NCBI GenBank assembly: GCA_023512835.1
Contig: CM042088.1
Span: 14,562,078-14,626,077, forward strand
Reading direction: 5' to 3'
DNA from: Taxillus chinensis
Lineage: Eukaryota > Streptophyta > Magnoliopsida > Santalales > Loranthaceae
DNA length: 64,000 nt
Both the position numbers and the translations under genes were made by a program. Below, piece after piece: positions 34,024-46,510 of the stretch; position 1 is the stretch's first letter; each line of letters starts with the position of its first letter. The notes under the pieces were generated by a model, which was not told the DNA's origin, did no database searches, and worked only from the letters and a program-made list of their open reading frames with translations.

Positions 34024-35754
34024 TGTAATAACCTGTATTTTGGGATGTGAGGAGTTAGTCTCAGTTTTGCCTTTTTGGGTGGAAATTGTAAGGTTTTAAG
34101 GAGTTTTTTTTCCACACACTTTGGCTAAATCATCTTGTATATTGATTATAATGACCTATATTTTGGGATGTGAGGAGTTAGTCAGTTTTGCCTTTTTAGG
34201 TGGAAATTGTTGGGTTTTAGGGAGTTTTATTTCCACACACTTTGGCTAAATCATCTTGTATGTTGATGAACAAGCAAGAGGCAAAGTTTGAGCCCAAATG
34301 GGAGTGCACGTGAGAATGCATGTGAGAAGGGCTTTTCACGTGTAGTGAGATTTTTGCATGGGAGCCTTCCTGATGTTGTTTCAAGGCTTGTGGTGAAATT
34401 CTAGAGCATTTGGAGGTGCCCGTGAGAAAGGTCTTTCTCACGTGCAGCCTCTATTACCCTTGTTTTGTTGTTCTGATCCTCTTTTGCTAAAGGACCATGG
34501 TGAAATTATGAGTGCTTTGTCCTGTGTGGTTGCAAAAAGGTTATAGTCTATCATCAAAACTACGTCATTTTGATACTGGGATTCATTTAATCAAAACTAC
34601 ATCATTTTGGGGTTTGAGTTGCCTATATAAAGAGGTGAAGGCTCCTTGTGTTAGGTTTAGGGTTCTCTTCAGCTGTTGCAGCCGTCGTAGAGAGAGAGAG
34701 AGAGAAAGCTAGAGAGAGGGAAGGAAGGAGAGCTGCTGGTTGCTGCCAGAGCATCTTGCGTGGGGAGGACGGCGTCTAGCGCGGGAGCAAGGAGGATCTT
34801 CTTTAAGGTAGGGGTTCTGTCTTTCCTGGTCTGTTCCGGGGTTAGGCCCTGTGTGGATGTTTTGTAAAGTTTCTATTGTTAATGCTATAATATTTATATG
34901 TAAATTCATATAGGTGTGATCTCTTATATGAATGTTGGCCTTCAATGGCATTTTGGTGTGATTCTGATGTTGGGTAGGCAGTGCATGTTAAGTATTCGAT
35001 AAAATGCATGTGTGAATATGTCTGTGTGAATATGCCCAGTATGTGTTTGATAATATGCCAGTAAGGCTAGAATTGTGAGTTGGTAGAGGTGTGCATGCCA
35101 AGTGTTTGTTTTTATGCTTGAGTGGCTGGGTTTGTACATTTGTGAATGTGTGCCTACTAAGTATTTGGTTTTATGCCTAAGAGGCTATGTGTACTGTTTT
35201 GTGAAACCCGGTGGCTGTGGAAGCCCGGGACTGTTTATGTGCTAGCCTGTGTGGCTGTTTGAAATATTTGTTCTTGCTGATGGCTTACTATTATATTTGT
35301 TGAAATAATTGTATCACGACACTGCACTTGTATACACGGCATGTAGATGCTAGGAGCATGGGATGGGTTGGGGAGACATGATCCCTACTGAGCTGTGGTT
35401 GCTCACCACTCCTACTGTGATGTGTTTTCTTTCAGGAACTTACAGGCGTTAGGTGGAATCCCGAGGTGGAAGACTATATTTGCTTTATCGTTTCTTTTCA
35501 ATTATGTTATTTTATGGAAATTGATGTAACTCCAGTGGGGAGATATTGTAATGATGAGTTTTATGTAATAAAAGCATGTTTGGACACTTTTGTATGTTTG
35601 GACTTAATAAAAATGTGATTTTGTCTCTCTAAATATAAAATGTGAAGTGTATGGTATCTTGTGTGAGCATGTTTATTTTATCCCCTTTATCCAAACTCGG
35701 GTAAAGGGAAGGTCACGTTTTGGTCTCCTCGGGTTAGAAATTCGGGGCGTGACA
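34024..35754 (+). repeat. 5' LTR of element C
   Basis: 1731 bp. The first ~120 bp are duplicated in tandem (34024-34140 and ~34144-34264). G-box region at ~34309-34443, two diverged TCAAAACTAC palindromes near 34554-34612, TATATAAA near 34624, GA run at 34691-34705, one minisatellite unit near 35205, end at GGGGCGTGACA. About the same length as the solo LTR in copia copy 1. Confidence 0.88.
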
Positions 35755-35757
35755 ATA

Positions 35758-35769
35758 TGGTATCAGAGC
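35758..35769 (+). other. Primer binding site of element C, Met-tRNA type
   Basis: TGGTATCAGAGC begins four bases after the LTR end, confirming that 34024-35754 is the 5' LTR and that the element reads on +. Confidence 0.85.
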
Positions 35770-36679
35770 ATGGTCTAGTTAGCCTAGGGTAGTGGGCGGA
35801 TCTGGTTATCTAGAGTCCTTTGGAGGGGCCTGGAGGGACATGCCTGATCAACACGGTCCTCTTGGAGCCTCTAGGGTGTACTTGGGGTAGTCCAGACCTG
35901 AGGTAGGATTTGCATGCATTGGCATTAGGGCACTAGTTGCATTTGTTGTTGTGTGTGAAGGTGTGGATAACTGTTAAAATTGTAATTGTGATAAAATAAA
36001 AATGTGAATAATGTGATAAGGTGTGAACTGTGCAACTCTGATTTTTCTTGAGATACCTTGAGCATGACTACAAGGAAAGGTCCTTGTTTATTTGAGCTGT
36101 GTGCACTATGAATTGAACTGTGTGCAATGTTGATTGATGTAATGTGTGAAATGTGAGTAATGCCATGCGAGAGGAGAATTGATAAATGGGGTAGAGGAAG
36201 TAAGACTCGATATGGATAACTGGGGGCATTGAACATCATAAAATTTTAATTGTGCAACTCTGAAATTTTATGATGAATTGAGCATGAAAGCATGGAAAAG
36301 AATTTGTGGTATTGAAACGATGTGCTTGTGAACTTGAAGCTTGTGAAATGTGAATGAACTACATAGAGATAATACTGTTGATATTCTGAAAATGACGTGA
36401 GATATGTGAATGCTTAAGTGTGTGCCTTTGTATGGTATTGTGTGGAAGAAGCAATGTGGTGTTCAAAACGATGAAACATTCACTTGCGTATAAATGATAT
36501 GTGTAATGTGAAGGTGTGAACTTCTATAGTCTGTGAAATGTGAATCTACGAATCTGTGTGGTGATAATGTGTGTTTCGAGATTAGTTATAACTCCAAATG
36601 CCTAGTCGGTAATGGTATTAAGAGCGTTGAGTGTTAACTTGGAGCGCTACCTCCACGTGTACCTAGCCTCTGAAAAATT

Positions 36680-37189
36680 ATGACCCGTACGACAGAAGAG
36701 CCCGCCACCCAGGCTGGACAAGTGGCAGAGCTGCAGGCTGTAAGTAATGATCTTCGCATGGTAGAGATTGGCATTTTAACCCTGATTACTCTAGGATTAA
36801 GGGATGAGATTCAATAACTGATTAAGAGCGAGGCATGCCGAGGGCGGTCAACCCACATCATTTGGAGGAGCTCGGATGAAGATCAATTGAACCATTGTTG
36901 TCTTGATCAGTAGAAAGGACCCCAAGAGGCAGAGGGGGGCAATCAGAAGATGGCCACAAGTTTCGAGACAGGGGTCAATCCCCCAACAAATCCATTTGAG
37001 ACCAGTTTCTCGAAGGGTTGTTCTTGCTGTAGACAACTGGGGCATTGGAAAAGAGGGTGTAGCAGGAAGCAGTACCAGTGCCGCATCTGTGGAAAGGTAG
37101 GACATCTCCAGACAGTCTGTTTGGTAAAGCAAGGCATGGTGCTAGAGGACTGGCTCAGCGAGCAAGGCATGGGGCCGAGGACTACCTAG
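36680..37189 (+). pseudogene. gag remnant of element C with two CCHC zinc knuckles
   Basis: A possible gag start at ATG 36680 (MTRTTEEPATQAGQVAEL) runs 45 codons to TAA near 36814. Further on, 37019-37120 encodes two adjacent CCHC knuckles, CSCCRQLGHWKRGC and CRICGKVGHLQTVC, each with the C-x2-C-x4-H-x4-C spacing of retroelement nucleocapsid proteins, which bind element RNA. The matrix and capsid region between is missing or unrecognisable, and no pol domain follows in frame. Either the element decayed or it is a deletion derivative that relied on helpers. Confidence 0.65.
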
Positions 37190-40100
37190 TGAGGCTAGTA
37201 GGAGAGCGTGGCAAAACTTTCCTTTAAGGATATTGATCGATTGAGTCTTGTATTGGCTTATGTGAGGATGAGTGAACCTTTGATTACTGAGTTTCTAGCA
37301 ATTTAATTAAGACGTTTGTGATAGAAGGGTATTCTCGTTGAGAGGACTCTTGAGCCACAGTTTTCTGTTAGGTGAGGCTTAGAAAGTCGTTTGTGTTACC
37401 GTTCCGAAATGGGCGAGGTGAGTGACCTATTAGAAAAAAATAAATGTATGATACCAAACAAATAATGAATTACTAATAGTTATGATAATAAATAGTTGTT
37501 GTAAAGAGTTTGATTGTTTTAATGTGGTCTAAAGTGTTAACCGTATCTTTGTGTGGTAGCCATTTTGGCAACCTTGACTAATAGAAGTATGTTTTTATTT
37601 GGATGGAGGTACGAGTAGAAGTGCCACCTGGGAGGGATGTTAACCTTTCCCAGTATTGGGGTTGAGGAAGGAGCTTGCCCTTAGTATACCCCACTCCTTG
37701 AGTCATTGAGATTAAATTGGTTGGTCAGGGTGGTATGTGATTTTAAGGTTCTTGTGGGGGTCTGGTGGAGACAGCTACACATTCTCGGGTGGCCAAACGT
37801 TGACCACGAGTCATGCTTGTGGTGTGTGAGAGACATTTAGTGATGTTTATAGGATATGTTGTGAAATAGGTATGCACATGTGTAAAATGTGAAGTATTCT
37901 GGAACTCAACTATCGGCTGAGTGGGTTTATAAAATCGTACCCAGTGAATCCAATCAGTGCAAGTGGGTGAGCGAGTGAGATTGGGCAGGCCTTGTTCGGG
38001 TTTTTCCCCACATTTGGGAGATATCTCCCGAGGGGTTGATGTACTTCTGGTGGTAAGACCATTCCATTAATCCATGTCTTGTGGGCAATGGGCTTAAAAG
38101 AGGCGAGGAGGCGGGAGGCTATTATGTTCTCTCTTACATGTGTTCCGCCCTATAGTTTATTTTATATGTCTTGGTTGCTTTGTTTTGTTGCAAGTGTTAC
38201 ATATGTGCTATAGGTGTATAGTAGAGGTCTTATTATCATGGCATCCATATGCAGAGGAGTAGGAGGTGATACATTAGTATAATATATGTGGTGTGGGAAT
38301 GCAGAAGAGTGTCGATGCTCTGAAAAAAAAAAAGTTGTTTGATCTCCTGAGTTGAGTCAGTTGTGATAGTTTTGCTAGGACGGGGTATTAGTGCTACTCC
38401 TTGGGGAGAGATTTATGTCGGGCGGATATCAAAAGGTGTATACATTAGAGCGGTGGTGGTAGGCGAATGACCTACATATGTCCTCCTTGCAAACTTTTCA
38501 TGTGCAGTAACACGTGGTAAGTGAGATTGTTCACCCCATCGAGGTGTTGGTATTTGGGAGCTACATGAAAGTCCCGAATCAGGAGTTTGCATGTCCTGTT
38601 GCCTGTGCCTACCCGGATAAATTGCAGTGATCACATTAAGCTGAGGCTAAAGCCTGAGTATTTCTTGGTCCATTTGAGTGTTTTGTTGGTGTGTTGAGAT
38701 AGAACGTGATGATTGGTGTAGCGGAGTTAGTGGTTCATGAGGTGGAGTATGTCCTGGAGGCAAGGGATTCCCTTGTGACCTGTGAGTGGTGACACAGAGT
38801 TATCAACTGTCTTGTTACAGGCAGGAGGATTTCTCCAATCGACGAGAGCTATGTTATTTATACATAACCGACGTCAGCAGATAAGTCACATTTCATTGCG
38901 TATGGTGTTTGCCGACTTGGTAAGGCGTTATCTCTTGGGCTGTAATGCACGCCTCAGTTAGTATGCAGGTTATGGGACCTTGGTGGATACTTATTTAACC
39001 GGGATCAAGGATGCTAGTATGAGGTGTCTGAGAGGCGTTATTTATGTGGTGTTCTGGTTCATGGACTTCTTTTAGTCGATCCTCAAGGTTGGCGACAGGT
39101 GATAGCTGGATGGTGGATTTTGGTCTTGCTGTGGTTGTGTATGGTACTGAATTTGTTATCTTGAGTTACTCCTTGGACTCCGTTGGGCGTCTTGTTGACT
39201 GTGACCGAATTGGTGGAGGGCAAACTTCATCTTGATGTAGTTGTGTCCTGGATTGTAAGTCATCTTGAGTTCCCTTTGGCATTGGTTGGGTTCTGTTGTT
39301 GCATGTATCACTATAGAGTGAGGCGGTTTTAGCAGTGATGATGGTGCTGCTGTGGTGATCTCCATGTGTGGAAATGTGATTGTGGTTTGCATAATGCTTT
39401 TCTCTTATTTGTTTGTGTTTCCATGTGACGTCATTATGTTTGCTGTCAGGGTAAGGTCTACATATGGAGTGTGGCTGCGTTGTAAATTGTTAGTGTCCAT
39501 TGACATCCAATCTCAATGGTGTCATTGTTGGGTATTTTACATTGTGGAGTGTTGGTCCTATTGTGACACGAGTAGGCGTCTAACGCCGAGTACCCTGCTA
39601 TGTCGATGCAGTGACTTCTCGTTCAATCATATGAATTCTCGTGAATGGATGCTTCACGCATAGGCTTATGGTGTTGGCCTTGTTCGGTTGTCGGGGTCTT
39701 AATGAATCCGTGGGAGGTTTCTCGACCTCAATGTTGTCAGACTTGCTCACAAGAGTTGTTGTCAGTGCGCTAATTGGCCAAGCTCTAGTTTGTGATTTGC
39801 TCATGGGTGTTATGTGTTGCTTTGATCTTCTCGTGATGTTTGCTACTTGGTTTCTCTTTTCGGGGACGAAAAGTCCAAAGGGGGGAAGGGTGTGAGGAAA
39901 CTCCCTGCGGATGAGTTTGCATGGTGTTGGCGAATGGGCAGTGGAACGTTAAACGTGTAGTAAATGGGGATGAGCGTATATGTCTTACACCGTCGTGACA
40001 TGTGAATACTTGTGACATGTGTTAGGTGAGGAGAACAAGGGTTGTTTGTGCGATTAGAATATGTGTTCCCCTATCATGTTGTGTTGTATTGGGTCTGTGG

Positions 40101-40407
40101 GTACGTGCCTTCATGTGTGTTATTGTGTGATATCTTCAGTCGCGGGTATGTGAACGGTTATGGGCGATGTGCATCAGCATGCACATTATGGAAAGTGTAT
40201 TGTCTTTTCGAGGATGACACGTCCTATGGAGGAGATATGGGAACGTGAATCCATGATGCGTGAGCAACACCCAGAGTTGTTCGAGGACGAACACTCTTAA
40301 GGGTGGAGGGGTGGCTGTTGGCTGGTGTATTTGTATTTCCTTTCAACTTTTGACTTTTATTTATATAGAATGTGTTAATGAAATGTGCTTGTGATGGGTA
40401 TTTGTGA
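37190..40407 (+). other. Degenerate interior of element C
   Basis: About 3.2 kb with no reliable ORF and no protease, RT, RNase H or integrase motif that I can recognise. Near the end two polypurine-like sequences occur: CCAAAGGGGGGAAGGG at ~39874-39890 and CTTAAGGGTGGAGGGG at ~40297-40312. Each follows a GGACGAA motif (GGGGACGAA, CGAGGACGAAC) typical of the end of some gypsy elements. The second is nearer the 3' LTR and is the likelier true primer tract. Confidence 0.55.
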
Positions 40408-40747
40408 CATGTGGAAATTATTGGGTTTTAGGGAGTTTTATTTCCACACACTTTGGCTAAATCATCTTGTATGTTGATGAACAAGCAAGAGGCAAAGTTT
40501 GAGCCCAATTGGGAGTGCACGTGAGAAGGGCTTTTCACGTGTAGTGAGATTTTTGCATGGGAGCCTTCCTGATGTTGTTCCAAGGCTTGTGGTGAAATTC
40601 TAGAGCATTTGGAGGTACCCGTGAGAAAGGTCTTTCTCACGTGCAGCCTCTATTACCCTTGTTTTGTTGTTCTGATCCTCTTTTGCTAAAGGACCATGGT
40701 GAAATTATGAGTGCTTTGTCCTGTGTGGTTGCAAAAAGGTTATAGTC
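40408..40747 (+). repeat. 3' LTR of element C, left fragment
   Basis: Matches the 5' LTR from ~34200 to ~34550, then stops at TAGTC (40743-40747) where copia copy 2 begins. The first part of the LTR, including the TGTAATAACC start, is missing or unalignable. Confidence 0.85.
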
Positions 40748-41935
40748 TGATGGTCCCTTGGAGCCTAAAGGGGGGGGGGGTGAATAGGCTCTTATTCGAA
40801 CTCTTTCTTTTCTCTCAAGACACAAACACTTATCTAGTTTTAGTGATAGAATCATTGGAAGATAACCAGGATAGTGGAAGTATTTTGTTTTATTATCACA
40901 AGGTGATTACAACAAAATAGAAGCAAACACTCTCTTACACTCTATTTACAAAATGAACTCACACTCTAGCCAAGTTCTATCTCCAAAGATGATGACGCTC
41001 CTATTTTCTTTTCTTTGTTTTTCACACGTCTCAACTCTCTTTTACATAAACTATAAGTACGAATATTTATACAAAACATTCCTAAGAGACAACCTTGGAA
41101 CTTGTAGTTCCGGAATGCGTTCCGCACTAACTATCCCTCGGTAATCTCTCTGCCTTGACTGCTGCGGATTGTGGAGCTCAAGATCTTGGATTTGAAGAGT
41201 ATAAGTGTCTTTGTGAGTTCCGAGATACAATTAAGGTTGTGTCCACATATCCGGATGATCCACGTGTAAGATTCTTCAGGTTCTCAATACATTCGTCTTA
41301 CATCGGGACACCACGAGCTGATAACATTAAATGCGGTTTAGTTGGAGCAATGTCTTCTTGGTCCGGTGTAATTTTCCTTACTCCGTAGTTAATGAAGCTC
41401 GGAACCTTACTCCGTGTCGGTGGTTGCTTACTCCGTATCTATTCAGTCTTTGGAATCCTTAGTCTGTGTCGCGCTTCCTTACTCCGCATGTAAGTTCCTT
41501 ACTCCGCATGTAAGTTCCTTACTCAGTATGTAAGTTCCTTACTCCGCATGTAAGTTCCTTACTCAGTATGTAAGTTCCTTACTCCGTATGTAAGTTCCTT
41601 ACTCCGGGCGAGTAATAAATCCGGATTCCTTACTCCGCATCTGGTTTCCTTACTCCGCATCTAGTTTCCTTACTCCGCACTTATCCTTTAAGTTCTTAGT
41701 CCGTAGGATTGTTCCTTATTCCGTATGTATTTGTTACTTGGTTATTTACCAAGTGTTTGACGACACTCACTCTTTTCCGGATCAGGATTATGTATCCTGT
41801 CCTTAGCTTTGCTCTCACGAGTGCATCTTTGGATTAGTAACATACCTTCGCAATGATCAAATAAACACAAAAGATCTCAGATCAAATTACATAAGGCTTT
41901 ATCAGCATTATCCAAATTCTGGGTTTGATCCAACA
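40748..41935 (-). repeat. 3' LTR of copia copy 2
   Basis: 1188 bp on -, from TGTTGGATC (rc of 41927-41935) to GGGACCATCA (rc of 40748-40757). Contains six direct 20-bp units CCTTACTCCGCATGTAAGTT (two of them CAGT variants, one CCGT) at 41477-41596. A poly-G run lies at 40771-40780. Confidence 0.92.
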
Positions 41936-41949
41936 ATCTCCCCCAATTA
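41936..41949 (-). other. Polypurine tract of copia copy 2
   Basis: Reverse complement of ATCTCCCCCAATTATG, adjoining the 3' LTR, as in copy 1. Confidence 0.82.
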
Positions 41950-42078
41950 TGGATATGCCCAAACCCTTTGTAATCTGATCTGGTAAGCGATGCAAAAGAA
42001 TATCATACGGAATACGCAACACAACCAATTTCATTAATCAGCAACTAAATACAATTCAGCCTTAATACTGATTTTTCA

Positions 42079-44836
42079 CTAAGGTACATAAGGCTTACTA
42101 TACTTGAAGATCATAGTTGCTGCCTTCTCTCTTAGCTCCATTGTCTGTTGCATCGTAAAGGTGGAGTGTTGGCTCCAATGTTTGTCCACGTTAAGAACGA
42201 TTTGATGAAGTGACAGACAAAGGCTCTGCAGCCTATCTCCATCCAGTTGTTGTGGCACTTGCTTCTTGCCCCGGAATGTCGCCTTGAGTTTCTCAGTCGA
42301 ACGCAGGGGTGTGATACCCAACTCTTCATATAGTCCGGCTTTCTTCACGGCTTCGGTTAGTCGAGACACAGAGGTTCCCATTGATTCTTCCTAACGAAGT
42401 GCTCCACAATCCGATGAGAATCAATGAGAATCATCTGCTTGGACCGAATCATGAAGACAGCCATCATGAAGTGTGGCGACATGATCCGGTACGGAATGAG
42501 GATGGTTGAGAGAGTTTTCCATGGCTTGCTATCCTCGCGTTCCGTCGATGTAAGTCTGAATTAACTCCACACCTGGGAAGATAGCCCTCATTCCAACATG
42601 GCAGAACTTCAAACAAGTGCCCATCTTCGTAAAGAGATGGAAACGGCCTCATCTCCATTTTAGCGGCTCTCGAGAAGTTGTCAATGTCTTCGTAGTAAAG
42701 AGTTCTTTCTCCGAACAAAGAGTCCGAATGTCGGCCGGAGAGAAAGGATACATTTCAGAAAGACATCTTCTCTCGGCAGAAGACGCAAGATAGGATTTCA
42801 TTGCCTTGCGCAAGCTTCCATCCGCATCGGACGGGTCAAACTCCGAATAGGATGGGAGGAAGGTATCACTGCGGATGAGGAGGATGGAGGAGGAGCTGAA
42901 GGTGCGGTAGAGGAGCTTGGTTGAGAGAAGCGGCTTCGTTTGGGAATTTGAACTCCCTGAAGCACTGAAGTGGCAAGCCGCTTCTCGGTCCGGGGAAGAT
43001 GGTTGTGGGGCGAAGGAGTAGACGGATCGGATGACACTTTCTCCCCCGGTTTGGCGGATCGCCGGGAAGCAACGGGAGGACGAGCCATCGTATGCGCCAG
43101 ATCCGCGAAGGAAGTAGATAGTGAATGAACGGAGGTGGCGACAAGATCCATTTTCTGCTCAATGGAAGTGGAGGAGTCAGTGAGGGCGGAGAGTAGTTGG
43201 GCGCCGAGGGCATCAACTTTGGCAACGATGGCGGAAATTTGGGCGCTTTGAGCGTGGGCATGGCGGTCCAGTGAGCGGAAAGCACAAGCATCGGAGTGGA
43301 CCGTGCCAAAAGAGGCACGCCCAAGTGCTAACTCTGGAGCTTTGGAGGACTCCCCCGCATGAACGGGAGCAGGAGTGCGGTGGGCGAGGAGTCCGCAGAG
43401 TAGAAGCAGCAGCAGGAGCATCCGGAGCATCAGAGGCATCCGGAGCTTCGGAGGCATCCGGAGCATTGGAGGCATCCGGAGCAAGAGACCCGCTTTGACC
43501 AGACAAGTCAACCACGGGAATCGCGGCGGCAGGAGAAGAGGGTCCAGCCTTAGCAGGAGAAGGACTTCGGGTAGCAGGGACTGGGCCTGAGGGTGTAAGG
43601 AACGACACATCGGGAATGGCAGCCGGCGTAAGAAAGCCGTGGTCCGGATTCCGGATGATCATAGTCTCCGGGGATTGGGTATTGCGTGTGTAAAACACCC
43701 AAAGATCGGTGTCGGGAATGGAGGAGGTGTGGGCTAGGGCCGAAACGGAGCCAGAGGTCCGTTAAGGTGACGGCGGAGAGATGGTCAAGGTAATCTCGGG
43801 GTTGAGGTAGAGGAGGCAAGGGGGCTTTCGGAGAAGTAGCCGGGACATCAGCGGTGGCGACGGCAACAGCGGTATCAACCGCAGCAGCTATAGCGGATGT
43901 GGAGGGAGTGGGGACATCAGCAGCAGAGGGGGCTGAGGAAACAGCTTTAGATGCACTACGCTGAGAGGGCCCCGCAACCTCGGACGGTTCAGCACGGATG
44001 CTTGGCTGGGAGGTCCGTGAGTGGGAGGGCGCAGCAACGGACCGAATCCGGGAGGATCGGTGTGCAGAACTGACCTCGTGGGCTTGGCTGTCGGAGGGGT
44101 CACCAACAGAGCTGCCTTGTTGTTCCGGGGCAGGGAGAGCGCGGAGAGCTACAGTGGGTCGGCGAGCGGTCATGTTCCCGTCCGGCGTAAGGTGACGAAG
44201 GTAAAGTGCCGAGGGAAACGAGACAGCATCATCTCGGGCGAAATGGTCTGGACGAAGATGCCGGAAGACAATGCTGAGGATGCGCCCGAAGGAATGGTTT
44301 TTGTGACCATGCTGTAGCAAACGAAATAAGAACATCCCCCAATCCATTGGAAGACCTTCAAAGACGTCGTACATGGCCAGTAGAAGATCGTACGAAACTG
44401 AGTCCAGGGCTGATGTGCGAGCCAGTAGGCATCGACTTAGAATAGTCGCCATACATCGATAGCGACCCTGGAAGGATTTCACCTTGTATTCCTTCCCCTT
44501 GTTTGTGCACCCCATAGAAGCCGCCATCGGATCGGCATCCGGACGCTGTGGTTCACCAAGAGGAAGGTGGAGAGCAGCGCGGAGAACAGCCGGAGTGATG
44601 ACGATGGATTCACCGCGGACATAAGAGGTTATGGAATCTGTGGTGCAGCGAATCCGTTGGTAATACTCAAGAATGTCATCGATAAGAAGATCAATGGGAT
44701 TGGAGACCAGGTTGAGTATGTGCGAGGCTTCAAGAAGAGGGCGAAGCTGGAGAAACCAATCCGGAGGATCAGAAACAGCATTCCAATCAACTAGATGGCC
44801 AGGAGTAACACCGAAAAGAAAGATTCTGGGTGCCAT
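42079..44836 (-). pseudogene. ORF3 of copia copy 2: transposon-protein domain, repeat-rich linker and C48-like peptidase, frameshifted
   Basis: ATG at 44836. Residues ~1-230 hold the complete helical domain missing from copy 1: ESIVITPAVLRAALHLPLG, QGRYRCMATILSRCLL, LPMDWGMFLFRLL. It aligns by eye with the gypsy ORF3 domain over about 150 residues with the same order of motifs. Next come an Ala/Pro/Ser-rich linker with a tandem APDAS repeat (~43405-43500) and the coiled-coil-like part (AIVAKVDALGAQLL). The C48-like part runs from ~42720 down to 42079; PQQLDGD survives but the Cys region is out of frame (~42220-42260). Further breaks lie near 43690-43720, 43320, 42800 and 42380. This copy is the best source for the copia version of the first domain. 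Confidence 0.75.
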
Positions 44837-46510
44837 TGCAGATTTGATGGGAAGGAAAAGAGGAAAGGTGAGGTCTTGACAGTAGAAGGAGCAACGAGAG
44901 GTTTAGGGATTTGAAATGAGCAATACTCGTGCTTCGCAGGTATGATCAAAACATATAAGACCGAATCCGCAAATGTCAGCGGGTCTAGGAATGTGTGAGT
45001 GAGGTAGGAACCCGCGCGACATGCTGATGTCATTTGTCTGGATATCGAGGCGTCTCCGAATAAAACGATGTCGTGGAGACGATATGACCAATAGAGATTA
45101 CAACTGGTTGCCATCCAGAGAAGTGTGGGTGCAACCCGAGATATGCATTTAATGAATCATCATTAGTCCTCCTCAAAAGCATGCGACATATGAGTATACG
45201 TGGATTGTCACAATTGAACAAAGTCAGGAGTCCGGAGGAAAGAGCCGACACTCATCCGGAGTTAATAATATTCGTGAAAGAGTATCCGGATGAATAATAG
45301 ACCTTGTCCGTCGTAAACAGAATTTGGTGAGAGAGTAGAGTAAATTCCTTTGCAGTCAATAAGTCGAAGAGAAGAGAAGTACCACAACACTTCAAATCCG
45401 AGACTACGGACTGGATTTATCAATATGGTTGCAAAGAAAATCTGAACCTGTAGCTAAATAAAGATATACTGAAAATACAAAAGCTTAACAGGCTAGGATT
45501 AGTACGGATTAGAGATGATAATCAGGGAAGAAAAAGAAACATAATCCGAACTAATAAGAAACAGAACTTATGCATGGCTAAGAATATAGTAGACGTATGC
45601 AACGTGAAAGTGATCAATATTATTGAATCAGGGCATATGTCAGATAGCAATACACAGGTTCATATAGGTCAACATAGCGAAACCGTCTTGCTGAACAGCG
45701 TAGCTAAGATTAATTAAAGATCATATGATTTGGCTTCATTAGGATTCATGAGTGTGTAATGATAAAGTGAACACATGTCAAAAGAAGGCAGATGATTAGT
45801 CGATTAAAATGCATGGTTGAAGAAAGAAAATACATCCAAACATGCCACTTTTCCGATTTACAAGAGCATGTCCAGTCGGATCCGGAAGTAAAAGCTCGAG
45901 AGGAGGGAGAATCCGAGACATATTAGGGGTTCATTGCTGCTCCCCCGTAGATCATTTAATCCTCTCAATGAAAAGCTCCCCCTCGGATAGACATCAAGAA
46001 AAAGGTCATGAGACATATACGGGGGGTATTCTTGAATAATATATAAAGCATTTTCTCCCCCGTAGATTGTGCAATCCTCTCGGTTGACCGTTCCAATTTG
46101 TAGTTCAAAGACTGTCTATCTTATTGGAAAACTATACTTAGACGCTGATCGATGCGTTTGTGTATCCATCCACCAGGCATTCCAAGCTAGCCCATTTCAC
46201 TTCTTCAACTATGCATGTTAATAGAGTAATCTAAATGAACATGCTTTGGTCATGTGGTGATTAATGGATGTTAAGATCATGAACCCGATCGAGGTAAATC
46301 ATATAAACCGTAATTATGTTAGCTTTAAACGACTTCAGTCGGGAAACGCAAGCATCCTCCCATAATGAGGTTGAGATTAATATCAGAAGCATGAAACCGT
46401 TGAACAGTAAGTATGATCAGCAATACAGTCAGTGAGTTTCTACTACTTTCAGTAAACATACAATGCATGGTCCGTGAGTAAATATCTTGTTGGGTAATTC
46501 AAATGAGAAC
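44837..46510 (-). other. pol to ORF3 spacer of copia copy 2
   Basis: Homologous to 26378-28077 of copy 1. No gene. Three CTCCCCC-type tracts (near 45940, 45970 and 46055) are internal polypurine-like motifs on the coding strand. Confidence 0.6.
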
